A stretch of DNA of 64,000 bases from Sphingomonas sp. SRS2 (GCF_000971055.1 NZ_LARW01000066.1:62001-126000), one strand, 5' to 3'; positions 28,103 through 37,397 are shown, counted from the stretch's first letter. Numbers and translations: made by a program. Notes: generated by a model not told the origin, from the sequence alone.

Positions 28103-29689
28103 ATGTCCGACAGCATCACCCCTGCCGCCCTGCGCGAAGCCGCGCTCGTTTCCAAGGCTTGGCCTTATGAAGAGGCGCGCAAGCTGCTCAAGCGCTATGA
28201 GAAAGGCGCGCCGGCAAAGGGTCATGTCCTGTTCGAGACCGGCTACGGTCCTTCGGGCTTGCCGCATATCGGTACTTTCAACGAAGTGCTGCGCACGACG
28301 ATGGTGCGCCAGGCCTATCAGGAGCTGTCGGACGTCCCGACCCGGCTGATCGCGTTCAGCGACGACATGGACGGTTTGCGCAAGGTGCCCGACAACGTGC
28401 CGAACCAGGAGATGCTGCGCGGCCATCTCGGCAAGCCGCTGACCAAGATCCCTGATCCGTTCGGCAAATATGAGAGCTTCGCGCATCACAATAACGCGAT
28501 GCTGCGCGAATTCCTCGACCGCTTCGGCTTCGATTATGATTTCCGCTCGTCGACCGAAGCCTATGAGGGCGGGGAGTTCGACGAGGCGCTGAAGAATATA
28601 TTGCGCCATTATGACGCGATCATGGGCGTCATGCTGCCAACGCTGCGCAAGGAGCGCCAGACGACCTATTCGCCGGTGCTGCCGGTCAGCCCGAAGAGCG
28701 GCATCGTCCTGCAGGTGCCGGTCGAGGTGATCGACGCCGAGGCCGGCGTGATCCGCTTCGACGATGAGGGCGAGACGATCACGCAGTCGATCCTGAGCGG
28801 CAAGGCGAAGCTGCAGTGGAAGGTCGACTGGGCGATGCGCTGGGTCGCGCTGGGCGTCGATTATGAGATGTCGGGCAAGGACCTGATCGACTCGGTCACG
28901 CAGTCGTCGAAAATCTGCCGCGTGCTCGGCGCGCGTCCGCCCGAGGGCTTCAACTATGAGATGTTCCTCGACGAAAAGGGCGAGAAGATCTCCAAGTCGA
29001 AGGGCAATGGCCTGACCCTCGAACAATGGCTGACCTATGGCCCCGACGAGAGCCTCGCCTTCTACGCCTATCGCGAGCCAAAGAAGGCCAAGCAGCTCCA
29101 CATGGGTGTGATCCCCCGCGCGGTCGACGAATATTGGCAGTTCCGCGGCAATTATGCCGGACAGGCGGTCGAGCAGAAGCTGGGCAATCCGGTCCACCAT
29201 ATCCATGGCGGCAAGCTACCCGAGGGCGAGCTTCCCGTGACCTTCGGCCTGCTGCTCAATCTCGTCGGCGTGATGGGCGAAGCATCGAAGGAACAGGTCT
29301 GGGGCTATCTCGCCAATTATGTGGCCGATGCGTCCGCAACCAAATATCCCGAGCTCGACCGGCTGATCGGCCATGCCCTCGCCTACCATCGCGATTTCGT
29401 CGCGCCGACGCTCAGCCGGCGCAAGCCTGCCGCGAACGAGGCGGCGGCGCTGCGTGCGCTCGACACGAAGCTGGCCGCGATGCCGACGGAGGCATCGGCC
29501 GAGGACATCCAGAACGAGGTCTATGCGATCGGCAAGGACGAGGCTTATGGCTTCGACTCGCTGCGCGACTGGTTCAAGGCGCTCTACGAAACCCTGCTCG
29601 GAGCCGAGCAGGGGCCGCGCATGGGCAGCTTCATCGCCCTTTACGGCATAGCCAACAGCCGCAAGCTGATAGCCGAAGCGCTCGCCTAG
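28103..29689 (+). CDS. lysS: class I lysyl-tRNA synthetase
   Basis: The 528-residue enzyme belongs to the class I (archaeal-type) LysRS. The HIGH-type motif is LPHIGTFNE (residues 53-61) and the KMSKS-type motif is EKISKSKGNG (around residue 305). It charges tRNA-Lys in the cytoplasm. Most bacteria use the unrelated class II LysRS, but many alphaproteobacteria carry this form, so it is family-typical. A CAGGAG ribosome-binding site lies eight bases before the ATG at 28103; longer in-frame starts are not conserved. The TAG stop is also the first triplet of a MITE-like element. Confidence 0.95.
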   Translation: MSDSITPAALREAALVSKAWPYEEARKLLKRYEKGAPAKGHVLFETGYGPSGLPHIGTFNEVLRTTMVRQAYQELSDVPTRLIAFSDDMDGLRKVPDNVPNQEMLRGHLGKPLTKIPDPFGKYESFAHHNNAMLREFLDRFGFDYDFRSSTEAYEGGEFDEALKNILRHYDAIMGVMLPTLRKERQTTYSPVLPVSPKSGIVLQVPVEVIDAEAGVIRFDDEGETITQSILSGKAKLQWKVDWAMRWVALGVDYEMSGKDLIDSVTQSSKICRVLGARPPEGFNYEMFLDEKGEKISKSKGNGLTLEQWLTYGPDESLAFYAYREPKKAKQLHMGVIPRAVDEYWQFRGNYAGQAVEQKLGNPVHHIHGGKLPEGELPVTFGLLLNLVGVMGEASKEQVWGYLANYVADASATKYPELDRLIGHALAYHRDFVAPTLSRRKPAANEAAALRALDTKLAAMPTEASAEDIQNEVYAIGKDEAYGFDSLRDWFKALYETLLGAEQGPRMGSFIALYGIANSRKLIAEALA

Positions 29690-29823
29690 AGTTTGTTTCA
29701 GCGAAGCTGAAACGGCGGTGCCGGCCCCCCCCCCCACCCAACCTCCCGATATATTACGCTGGATCGGGAGGTTGGGTGGGGGAGCGGGCCGGCACCGCTT
29801 CCACGTAAGTGAAACCGACTCTA
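29687..29823. repeat. 137-bp MITE-like inverted-repeat element downstream of lysS
   Basis: The ends are imperfect 15-bp inverted repeats (TAGAGTTTGTTTCAG at the left and, inverted at the right, TAGAGTCGGTTTCAC; 12 of 15 match). Inside lie a small perfect hairpin GTTTCAGC-GAA-GCTGAAAC (29695-29713) and a near-perfect 34-bp stem (29717-29750 with 29763-29796). The stem contains an 11-C run at 29725-29735. It has no coding capacity. The left end coincides with the lysS TAG. It may also end transcription of lysS. Confidence 0.6.
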
Positions 29824-29980
29824 AACAGCTTGATAGAGGTTAGTTCTCCGCGCCACGGGGAAACCCAGCGCGCCCGGCGCGTTACGTCCCCCGGTCCATT
29901 CCCCTTTCGGACTGACATACGCGCCAACGCGCAGTGTCGGCCGCGCCGTTGCGTATCATGCGGCGCGGCCACCAGGGGCG

Positions 29981-31804
29981 TTATTTCGTCGCCTCAATCC
30001 AGGCGCCGATCTTTGCCTCGAGCACGCCCATCGGCAGCGACCCGGTGTCCAGGACCTGGGCATGGAAGGCGCGCGGATCGAACTTCGCGCCGAGCGCTTT
30101 CTGCGCGAGCGCCTTTTCCTTGAGGATCGTGAGCGCGCCGATCTTGTAGGCGAGTGCCTGTCCCGGAATGGCGATATAGCGCTCGACCTCGGCGGTCGCG
30201 TCGGCCCTGCCGATGTTCGAATGGGTCAGCATGTAATCGAGCGCCTGGTCACGGGTCCAGCCCTTGGCGTGGATGCCAGTGTCGACCACAAGCCGCATCG
30301 CGCGCAGCATCTCGTCCGAAAGACCGCCGAAGCGCTGATAGGGGTCGGTTTCCATGCCCAGATCGCTCCACAGCGTCTCCGCATAGAGTGCCCATCCTTC
30401 GACAAAGGCGGTGTTGCCGCCGAAACGCATGAAGGCGGGCAGCGCCTCATTCTCCTGCGCCAGGCTGATCTGGAAATGATGCCCCGGCACCGCTTCATGA
30501 AGATACAGCGTCTCCATCCCCGGCGTGGTCCGCGATTTCAGATCATAGCTATTGTAATAGAAGGTGCCGGGCCGCGATCCGTCGGGGGTGCCCTGCTGAT
30601 AGCTGCCGCCCGCCTCGGTCTTCTCGCGATAGGGCTCGACCGCCTTGATCTCAAGCGGGCTCTTCGGGATCAGCGAGAACTGCTCGCGTACGCGCAGGTC
30701 CACACGCTTGCCGATGCGGAAATATTCGTCCCGGATCCATGCCGCGCTTTCGGGCTGGAATTTAGGATCGTCGCGCAAATAGACGAAGAATCCGGCGAGC
30801 GTGCCCTTATAGCCGACCTGCTTCTTGATCGCTTCCATCCCGGCTGTGATCCGGGCGACCTCGCTTAGTCCGAGCTGGTGAACCTCCTCGGCCTTGAGCG
30901 GCAGCGTGGTGTTCGATTCGATCAGATAGGCATAGAGCCTGTCGCCGCCCTTGAGCCCGCTCAAGCCCACGCTGTCGCGCGCAACCGGCAGATATTCGGT
31001 CTTCAGGAAGCCGCGCAGGCGGGTGAGCGCAGGCAGGATGCCGTCGCGGATAGCCGCCGCCATCGCGCCGCGCAGCCTTGCCTGATCGGCGGCGGAGATA
31101 CCCTCGGGGAAGGTCTTCACCGGGCCATAATAGGTCGATCCCTCGACGCCCTGGGCGATCTGCATGTCGAGCTGCTCGATCATATTGTTGACCACCAGCT
31201 TCGGCTCGACGATCCCGGCCTTCATCCCCTCGCGGAAACGGCCGATCCAGCGGTCGACCATGATGATATAGTCGCGGTGGCGCCTAAGGTTGTGCTCGTA
31301 ATCGACGACCGTCTTGAATGGCGCGGCGCCCTCGCCGGAGGCGAAGCCCGGATAATATTTGTGGAAGCCCGCGAAATGATCGATCGGCTGGGCCTTGGTG
31401 ATCTCCAGCAGTCCGGGTGAGTAAGCCTTCAGGCCGAATTCGGTCTGCCATTTGAAGACGTCATAGGCGATCTGGTTGGTGGGGGTCAGCCTGGTGCGAT
31501 CGATCTTCTTCAGCGCGGCGAGGTCGGCTTCGCCGGCGGCGCGCTCACCCTCATAATAGGCGTCGCTTACATAATCGCCGAGCCGGTCGGCATAGCGCGT
31601 GTCGCCGCGATATACCGCGCTGATCGGATTACGGCGCAAAGAAGCCTCGTCGCTGTCGTGAAACAGCTTGAGCAAAGCGGCGTCGGTGGCTGAGGGCTGT
31701 GACGCCGCCTCCGGCGCAGCGATGGCCGGGGACAACGGCTGCAGGGCGAATGCGGACAGGGCGGTAGCGAAGAACAGAGTCTTGCGGATCATGGTGGAGG
31801 GCAT
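29981..31804 (-). CDS. DUF885 family protein with signal peptide
   Basis: The 607-residue secreted or lipoprotein-like protein has an N-terminal signal (IRKTLFFATALSAFALQPL) ending near AIAAPEA. The core carries the DUF885 motif LYLHEAVPGHHFQ, an HExxH-like zinc site (HEAVPGHH), and is predicted to be a periplasmic metallopeptidase-type protein. No substrate is known for the family. The ATG at 31804 is used; a second ATG at 31792 (MIRKTL) would also give a full signal peptide. It ends 157 bp after the MITE-like element. Confidence 0.85.
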   Translation of the reverse strand: MPSTMIRKTLFFATALSAFALQPLSPAIAAPEAASQPSATDAALLKLFHDSDEASLRRNPISAVYRGDTRYADRLGDYVSDAYYEGERAAGEADLAALKKIDRTRLTPTNQIAYDVFKWQTEFGLKAYSPGLLEITKAQPIDHFAGFHKYYPGFASGEGAAPFKTVVDYEHNLRRHRDYIIMVDRWIGRFREGMKAGIVEPKLVVNNMIEQLDMQIAQGVEGSTYYGPVKTFPEGISAADQARLRGAMAAAIRDGILPALTRLRGFLKTEYLPVARDSVGLSGLKGGDRLYAYLIESNTTLPLKAEEVHQLGLSEVARITAGMEAIKKQVGYKGTLAGFFVYLRDDPKFQPESAAWIRDEYFRIGKRVDLRVREQFSLIPKSPLEIKAVEPYREKTEAGGSYQQGTPDGSRPGTFYYNSYDLKSRTTPGMETLYLHEAVPGHHFQISLAQENEALPAFMRFGGNTAFVEGWALYAETLWSDLGMETDPYQRFGGLSDEMLRAMRLVVDTGIHAKGWTRDQALDYMLTHSNIGRADATAEVERYIAIPGQALAYKIGALTILKEKALAQKALGAKFDPRAFHAQVLDTGSLPMGVLEAKIGAWIEATK

Positions 31805-31850
31805 CCTGAATGTGATGCCCTGTGCTATGCCTCTAACACAGCAGATGCAA

Positions 31851-31884
31851 GCAGCCCCGGCATCGGGGGAAATGCCGGGGCTGC
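31851..31884 (-). terminator. strong hairpin, terminator of the first RcnB-like gene
   Basis: GCAGCCCCGGCAT and ATGCCGGGGCTGC form a perfect 13-bp stem with an 8-base loop. It sits 14 bp after the end of the 31899-32375 gene on the minus strand. Only a weak T-rich stretch (TTGCAT) follows. Confidence 0.6.
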
Positions 31885-31898
31885 GATGCTCTTCCGTC

Positions 31899-32375
31899 TT
31901 ACCAGAAGAAGCTGTTGTGGACCTCGATTACTCGGCCGGTGCGGATATTCACGAGAACCACGTCATTGCCGTAGCGGACCCAGCGATTGTAGCCGGTCGT
32001 CCGCGGCAGGCGATAACGATACGGGTCCGAGATCACATAGCGCGAGCTGTAATAATGCGGCTGGAAGCGGTAGCCGACGCCCACGGGACGATAAGCGTAG
32101 CCGCGCGGGCCGACATAGGCGGGGCGGCGATAGACATCGCGGTTGGACCTGCGATAATCGCGCCAGTCACTGCGGGCTTCCTGCCGCGCGTCACGCAGGT
32201 CCCTGCGGGCCTCGCGGACATCGCGGCGGTCGCCATATGCCTGCGCCTCACGCAGGTCGCGGCGCTCCTCACGGACGTCACGCTGGCTCTCGCGCGCTTC
32301 GCGCAGCGACTGCGCGGGGGCGATCGATGGGACCGCAACGGCGGCCATAAGCCCCAGGATGATCGGTGTACGCAT
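31899..32375 (-). CDS. RcnB family periplasmic protein
   Basis: The 158-residue protein has a signal peptide (ILGLMAAVAVPSIAPAQS), a long Arg/Asp/Glu-rich segment (residues 23-75, repeats of the type DVREERRDLREA), and a Tyr/Arg-rich C-terminal domain with RYGNDVVLVNIRTGRVIEV. This final domain is the RcnB signature (nickel/cobalt homeostasis protein). The metal link is established for E. coli RcnB only; sphingomonad members are many and uncharacterised. A hairpin terminator follows it. It is a paralogue of the gene at 32652-33497. Confidence 0.82.
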   Translation of the reverse strand: MRTPIILGLMAAVAVPSIAPAQSLREARESQRDVREERRDLREAQAYGDRRDVREARRDLRDARQEARSDWRDYRRSNRDVYRRPAYVGPRGYAYRPVGVGYRFQPHYYSSRYVISDPYRYRLPRTTGYNRWVRYGNDVVLVNIRTGRVIEVHNSFFW

Positions 32376-32593
32376 TGGATTACTCCTTTCACTCTCCGAA
32401 TCTTGTTTGCGGCGGGCTCAATGGTCCGGGACCGCCACAGGTTCCTGATTCGCACAGTGCGCCTGAACCCGGCGGGAATGGATTGGTCAGCGAAATGAAA
32501 GGATTTGGGAGCGTGGCTTGATTTTCTGCTCCGCCGAAAAGCCGCAGGGAGCGGCGGCGGCTGCATGGACCATGCGTCGCCAAAACAGCGAAA

Positions 32594-32621
32594 GGCCCGG
32601 TGGCATCGCTGCCACCGGGCC
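32594..32621 (-). terminator. rho-independent terminator of the second RcnB-like gene
   Basis: GGCCCGGTGGCA and TGCCACCGGGCC pair to a 12-bp stem with a 4-base loop. On the minus strand it is followed by TTTCGCTGTTTT, a fair U-tract. It is 30 bp downstream of the stop codon at 32652. Confidence 0.75.
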
Positions 32622-32651
32622 TCCTCGGCCACTCTCCTTGCCGAACTCTCT

Positions 32652-33497
32652 TTAGAGGAAGAAGGAGTAAATGATGTCTACGATCTCGCCATCGCGGGTG
32701 TCGACCAGCACCACGTCGTCGAAGTAGCGGACCCAGCGATAGGGGCCGTATGCCGGCGGCAGGCGATAGTAGGACGGATCGTTGATCCAGTAGCTCGAAC
32801 TGTAGAAGAACGAGTCGAAGCGATATCCGGGGGACCAGCGGCGATAGCTGTAACCATGGCGCGAATCATACCGCCCCTGGCGATAGATGTTCCGGTTATG
32901 CTTGCGATAATCCTGCCAGCTATAACGCCGGTCGTTGCGCCAGTTGCGGTCCCAGCGGTCATTGTCGCGCCGGTCCCAGTCGCGCCCGTTCCAGTCGCGG
33001 CGGTCGGTCGTCCAGCGGCGGTTGCCGTCATTGCGGTTGTTGCGATCGCGGTCGCGCTCCCAGTTCTGGCCCCGATCGCCACGACCAACGGCGCGATCGC
33101 CGTCGCGAGTGCGATCGCGATCCCAGCGACGGTTGTCGCCATCGCGATTGCGATCGCCGCGATCACGATTTGCGTCGGTGGCGCGCACGGCATTCTCGCG
33201 ACGCTGCTCTACCCCGCGGGTTGCTCGATCGTCGCTACGATTACGGTCGCCGCCCTGCCATTGGCGACGATTCTGGCCGGCATCGGTCCGCATGCTTTGC
33301 ACGGGGGCAGGGCGCTCGACGGCGCGCTGGGCTTCGCGGGCCTGGCTGACCGCCTCACGGCGGGCATCGCCATTAACCTGCGCACCCGCGCGGGCATCAC
33401 CGCGATAGCGGCCACGTTCCTGGGCCTGTGCCGCGATCGGTGACACCATCACCGCCCCCAGCAGCAAACCGATCATCATCCTTGAAGGGTTACGCAT
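32652..33497 (-). CDS. RcnB family protein with Arg/Asp-rich linker
   Basis: The 281-residue protein has a signal peptide (MMIGLLLGAVMVSPIAAQAQ), then about 130 residues of low-complexity sequence dominated by Arg, Asp and Asn (for example NRDRGDRNRDGDNRR), and a C-terminal RcnB domain (RYFDDVVLVDTRDGEIVDI). The linker is probably disordered and highly charged. The ATG at 33497 is followed directly by the signal peptide; upstream in-frame starts are not convincing. It is followed by a terminator hairpin. The role is unknown; metal homeostasis is a family guess. Confidence 0.78.
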   Translation of the reverse strand: MRNPSRMMIGLLLGAVMVSPIAAQAQERGRYRGDARAGAQVNGDARREAVSQAREAQRAVERPAPVQSMRTDAGQNRRQWQGGDRNRSDDRATRGVEQRRENAVRATDANRDRGDRNRDGDNRRWDRDRTRDGDRAVGRGDRGQNWERDRDRNNRNDGNRRWTTDRRDWNGRDWDRRDNDRWDRNWRNDRRYSWQDYRKHNRNIYRQGRYDSRHGYSYRRWSPGYRFDSFFYSSSYWINDPSYYRLPPAYGPYRWVRYFDDVVLVDTRDGEIVDIIYSFFL

Positions 33498-33606
33498 CGG
33501 AAATACTCTCCAGACAGGCGGCGTGCTGCCACCCTTGCCGTCCTTGTGCGCCCCGGCAACTGAGCCGATGCTGAACCTCGTTGTCAGCATCCAGAAAGAA
33601 TAGCGT

Positions 33607-34176
33607 TCAATCGTCCTTGCGTGAATCATTCGGCGCGGCCCGTCCGGGGGTCAGCGCCGGTATGGCTTGCGCCGCATCGGCGGGATCGATGCCGGGCGGT
33701 GGCGCGGCGGCGATCGTCTCGGCGCCGGCCATCACCCGGCCAGCGCGGCGAATCGCCCGTCGAATGCGGGGATAGGTGCCGCAGCGGCAGATATTGGTCA
33801 TCGCCGCATCGATTTCCGCATCGGTCGGACTGCGGCTTTTTTCGAGCAGTGCGGCGGCGGCCATGATCATGCCGGACTGGCAATAGCCGCACTGGGGCAG
33901 GTTTTCGGCCACCCAGGCCTGCTGCACCGCATGGCCGCGATCGCGCGACAGCGCCTCGATGGTCGTGACGAAGCTGCCTTCGATCGTGCCGATCGGCAGC
34001 TGGCAGGACCGCATCGGCTGGCCATCGACATGAACGGTGCAGGCGCCGCATTGGCCCGCGCCACAGCCATATTTCGTGCCGGTGAGATTGGACGCGTCGC
34101 GGAGCGCCCAAAGCAGCGGCGTTGCGGGGTCCATCTTGTAATGAATGGGCTGGCCGTTGACCGTAAACCTTGTCAT
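33607..34176 (-). CDS. [2Fe-2S] small subunit of a xanthine oxidase-family dehydrogenase (IorA-like)
   Basis: The 189-residue protein has the two iron-sulfur motifs of the small subunit: the plant-type cluster ligands Cys38, Cys43, Cys46 and Cys58 ([11 protein letters not shown]), and the second cluster set in CGYCQSGM and NICRCGTY. It resembles isoquinoline 1-oxidoreductase alpha and aldehyde dehydrogenase iron-sulfur subunits. Normally a molybdopterin-binding large subunit lies next to it; none is in the flanking 5 kb. It has an extended Pro/Ala-rich C-terminus. It is divergent from rpsU. Confidence 0.85.
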   Translation of the reverse strand: MTRFTVNGQPIHYKMDPATPLLWALRDASNLTGTKYGCGAGQCGACTVHVDGQPMRSCQLPIGTIEGSFVTTIEALSRDRGHAVQQAWVAENLPQCGYCQSGMIMAAAALLEKSRSPTDAEIDAAMTNICRCGTYPRIRRAIRRAGRVMAGAETIAAAPPPGIDPADAAQAIPALTPGRAAPNDSRKDD

Positions 34177-34384
34177 GCCTCGTCATAGCGCGAAGCGCCG
34201 AACGGCACAGCGCAAAAAATACCGCGTTTCGCTTGAAGAATCATAGGGCGGCTGGTAGGGGCGGCGCTTCACGGCGCGGATCGCTTTCCGCGACGACACG
34301 CTGTTTTGCGTTGAAGCTGGAGACACCGTCGGATCGGCGGCGTGGCTGGCTCGCTCCGCAAATGATTGGAGAATTGGGTTTTTT

Positions 34385-34591
34385 ATGCAGATCATCGTTC
34401 GCGATAACAATGTCGACCAGGCCCTGCGCGCGCTCAAGAAGAAGCTGCAGCGCGAAGGCGTTTATCGCGAAATGAAGCTGCGCCGTCATTACGAGAAGCC
34501 TTCGGAAAAGCGCGCCCGCGAGCGTGCCGCCGCGATCCGCCGCGCCCGCAAGCTTGAGCGCAAGCGCATGGAGCGTGACGGCGTCCGGTAA
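34385..34591 (+). CDS. rpsU: 30S ribosomal protein S21
   Basis: The 68-residue basic protein starts [20 protein letters not shown] and has the conserved [15 protein letters not shown] segment. S21 binds the 30S subunit near the 3' end of 16S rRNA and helps select start sites. Length is usual for alphaproteobacterial S21. It is followed by the FKBP isomerase gene 75 bp downstream on the same strand. A weak leader of about 200 bp is shared with the divergent IorA-like gene. Confidence 0.95.
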   Translation: MQIIVRDNNVDQALRALKKKLQREGVYREMKLRRHYEKPSEKRARERAAAIRRARKLERKRMERDGVR

Positions 34592-34666
34592 GAACAAGGC
34601 GTTATCCGGCGTCCGGGTCCACCGGGCGGCGGCCAGTCCATCATTGCCATAGAGAGCGAGCCGCCC

Positions 34667-35230
34667 ATGTCCGAAGTGACCGCCGTCCCCCTTCGTCCGA
34701 TCGCGAAGGGCTCGCTGGTGAAGCTTTGGGTAGGAATTGCGGCGGTTGTCGCCATCGGCGTGGGCGCTGCCTATATGAGCACCGCCAGCCAGGTCACGAT
34801 GGCGATGTCGCCCGCGGAGTTCATGGCTTCCAACGGCAAGCATGGCGACGTCGTGACAACCCCTACGGGTCTTCAATATCAGATCCTCGAAGAAGGCAGC
34901 GGCCCCAAGCCGGGCCCGTCCGACATGGTTCTGGTCAACTATGACGGCAAGCTTCTGAGCGGCAAGACCTTCGATTCGACCAAGACCGACGGCAAGCCGC
35001 GGCCGATGCCGATCGGCGGGACGATTCCCGGCTGGACCGAGGGCATCCAGCTGATGAGCCAGGGTGCGAAATACCGTTTTTGGATGCCGCCGGAGCTCGC
35101 TTATGGCGAGCAGGGCGCGGGCGGGGTGATCCCGCCGAATGCAGTTATTACCTTCGACGTCGAATTGCTGGCGATCGCACCGGCCCAGATGGGCGCGGGC
35201 GGTATGCCGGGCGGCCATGGCGGGATGTAA
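34667..35230 (+). CDS. FKBP-type peptidyl-prolyl isomerase, membrane-anchored
   Basis: The 187-residue protein has one N-terminal hydrophobic helix (VKLWVGIAAVVAIGVGAAYM), so it is probably a periplasmic protein held to the inner membrane. The FKBP domain (residues 68-170) contains VLVNYDGKLLSGKTFDST, GGTIPGWTEGIQLM and AYGEQGAGGVIPPNA, the active-site motifs of the family. It would catalyse proline isomerisation during folding of exported proteins. The C-terminus is Gly/Met rich. It follows rpsU. Confidence 0.9.
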   Translation: MSEVTAVPLRPIAKGSLVKLWVGIAAVVAIGVGAAYMSTASQVTMAMSPAEFMASNGKHGDVVTTPTGLQYQILEEGSGPKPGPSDMVLVNYDGKLLSGKTFDSTKTDGKPRPMPIGGTIPGWTEGIQLMSQGAKYRFWMPPELAYGEQGAGGVIPPNAVITFDVELLAIAPAQMGAGGMPGGHGGM

Positions 35231-35440
35231 ATCCGACAGGTTCGATACTGAATAGGAGAGGATGGGGCTGCAGCGATGCGGCCCCATTCTTTTATGGCGA
35301 TAGCGGCTGTTTGTCGCTTGGCGCAGCGTGGCGATACCGGGCGTGGCTCACGATCTGATTGCACCAGATCGGCCGATCCAGTTCCTTGGTTTTAACGCGA
35401 TTTCCGAACGGGCAGATGATCTTACTGCCTCGAAATCGCT

Positions 35441-36481
35441 CTATTCCGCCGGGCGCTTGGCGCGTTCTTCCAGGAAGACCTTGATCATCGCCACGATCGG
35501 ATCGGCGAGCGCCAGGCCGACGATGCCGAACAGCGTCCCGAATAGCAGCTGCGCGCCGAGGATCAGCGCCGGGGCGAGATCGACCGAGCGGCGCGCGACC
35601 CATGGGACGATGATATTGCCGTCGATCACCTGTACCGCGACATAGATGATGATCGCCCAGATGCCCGTGTCGAACCCGGCGGAAAAGCCGACCAAGATGA
35701 TCAACACGCCGGAGATGATCGATCCGATATTGGGCAGGAAGGCGAGCAGGCCGGTGAGCAGACCAAGCAGCGCCGCCATCGGCACCCCGGCGATCGACAG
35801 GGCGATGCCGGTGCCGAAGCCCTCTACCGCCATGCCGATCAGCCGGCCGAACATCAGTCTGCGCATGGTGAAGCCCATCCGCGCGGTCGTCGCGTAGAAA
35901 TCGGCGCGCTTCTCGATCGGCAACAGCCAGGCAAAGCCACGTTCGTAGAGCCGAGGTTCGGCGGCGATGAAGACGCCGAGCACGAGGATCATCGCAATGC
36001 TCGACACCGCGCCGAGCGCGGTACCCACCCAGCCGGTCAGCCTATCGAACGATCCCATCAGTTCGCTGGCGACCGCCTGGCCGCCGCCCGTCTTGGGCAT
36101 CAAGCCGCGCGCGTTAGCCCATTCGAATACGCGGGTGAGCTGCGTTTCAACGACGGTGCGTAGCGCCTCGAACTGGCCGGCGATCTGCGATCCGGCGAAA
36201 TAAACCGTCCAGGTGATGAAGGCGACCACCGCGAGGCAGGTGATCAGCAGCCGCCAGCCGCGCCCGATCGGCAATATCCGGCCGAGCAGCCTTGTGCCGC
36301 CGTCGAGCATCGCGGCGAGGACCAGTGCCGCGAATACCAGCAGCAGCGGCTGGACAAGCAGCACGACCAGCGCGATCGCGACGGCGAGACCGAGCCAAAT
36401 GGCCGCCTTATGGAGTTCGTAGATGGTCGCCGCCGAGCGGCTGTCCGACGGACCGGGCTGCTCGGGCTTGCGGATGGCCAT
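35441..36481 (-). CDS. AI-2E family transporter (PerM-like)
   Basis: The 346-residue inner-membrane protein has eight predicted helices and the family pattern LIGMAVEGFGTGIALSIAG and GLLTGLLAFLPNIGSIISG. The family was named for autoinducer-2 export (TqsA), but many members are permeases with other or unknown substrates, including sodium/proton antiporters. The ATG at 36481 lies 4 bp after the lepB stop; an upstream in-frame ATG at 36535 would start inside lepB. It is the last gene of the pyrE-pdxJ-acpS-lepB run. Confidence 0.82.
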   Translation of the reverse strand: MAIRKPEQPGPSDSRSAATIYELHKAAIWLGLAVAIALVVLLVQPLLLVFAALVLAAMLDGGTRLLGRILPIGRGWRLLITCLAVVAFITWTVYFAGSQIAGQFEALRTVVETQLTRVFEWANARGLMPKTGGGQAVASELMGSFDRLTGWVGTALGAVSSIAMILVLGVFIAAEPRLYERGFAWLLPIEKRADFYATTARMGFTMRRLMFGRLIGMAVEGFGTGIALSIAGVPMAALLGLLTGLLAFLPNIGSIISGVLIILVGFSAGFDTGIWAIIIYVAVQVIDGNIIVPWVARRSVDLAPALILGAQLLFGTLFGIVGLALADPIVAMIKVFLEERAKRPAE

Positions 36482-36485
36482 CGCC

Positions 36486-37385
36486 TCAGCGCGCCTCGCG
36501 GTCGGGATGCAGGCTGGTGCCGGCGCGTCCGCCACGCAACGCCTGGATCCAGCTCAGCGGGTTCCAGAGCTTGGTCGTGCCGTCCAGCGAGAAGGTGATA
36601 AATTCGGCGCGGCCGCCGAGATTCTCGAAGGGAATGGGTCCGCCCAGGCCATTGCGCTCGGCCGGAACGCGGCTGTCGGCCGACTGATCGCGATTGTCGC
36701 CCATCACCCAGACATGATCCGCCGGGATGGTGATCGCCGGGACATCGTCGATCTCGGGCATGTAGCCCAGGTCGATCGTGTCGTAGCTGCGGCCGTTGGG
36801 AAGCGTCTCGCGAAAGCGGGGCAGCGCGCAATAAAGCTTGCCGTCGGGACCGGTGATACGGAAGCGGGCGACGTCATATTGATCGCACGGCACATTGGCG
36901 TCGACCGGGATCATCGCCGGAGACACGGGGGTCCGCCTGACCGGCACGCCGTTGATCACGACCACGCCGCCGCGCACTTCGAGCCGGTCGCCAGGGAGGC
37001 CAATCACGCGCTTGATGAAATCGGTGTCCGCCTGCGGCGGCTTCAGGATGACGATGTCACCGCGTTCGGGTAGCCGGCCCAGCAGCCGGCCCTGAATGAA
37101 CGGCAGGATATGGAAGCTCGGCGACACATAGGACCAGCCATAGGGATATTTGGTCACCACCAGCCGGTCGCCGGTAATCAGCGTCGGCATCATCGATTCG
37201 GACGGGATATAGAATGGCTTGGCCACGAAGCTGTGGAAGCCGAGCACCGCCAGCACGAGCCAGAATATACCGCGGGCCTCGGCCAGCCAGTCTGTACCTT
37301 GCTTCTTGGGAGTTACCGGCGTTTCGGCCGGGGTGGCGGGCAGGTCGCTCGCATTGTCCATATCGTCACTCGGCTGATCGCTCAC
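36486..37385 (-). CDS. lepB: signal peptidase I LepB
   Basis: The 299-residue protein has one N-terminal helix (about residues 38-56), the catalytic Ser64 in PSESMMPTL and catalytic Lys125 in FIKRVIGLPGD, followed by the MGDNRDQSADSR box. It removes signal peptides from exported proteins at the periplasmic face of the inner membrane. The N-terminal Asp/Pro-rich tail (1-30) is longer than in E. coli but usual for alphaproteobacteria. It is 12 bp downstream of acpS. Confidence 0.95.
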   Translation of the reverse strand: MSDQPSDDMDNASDLPATPAETPVTPKKQGTDWLAEARGIFWLVLAVLGFHSFVAKPFYIPSESMMPTLITGDRLVVTKYPYGWSYVSPSFHILPFIQGRLLGRLPERGDIVILKPPQADTDFIKRVIGLPGDRLEVRGGVVVINGVPVRRTPVSPAMIPVDANVPCDQYDVARFRITGPDGKLYCALPRFRETLPNGRSYDTIDLGYMPEIDDVPAITIPADHVWVMGDNRDQSADSRVPAERNGLGGPIPFENLGGRAEFITFSLDGTTKLWNPLSWIQALRGGRAGTSLHPDREAR

Positions 37386-37397
37386 GCGATCCTCTCC

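Noticed and set aside
32505-33443. Plus-strand open frame of 312 codons rich in Ala/Val/Ile opposite the second RcnB-like gene
   Set aside because: It is the antisense of an Arg/Asp-rich linker and has no motif; it is a shadow of the real gene.
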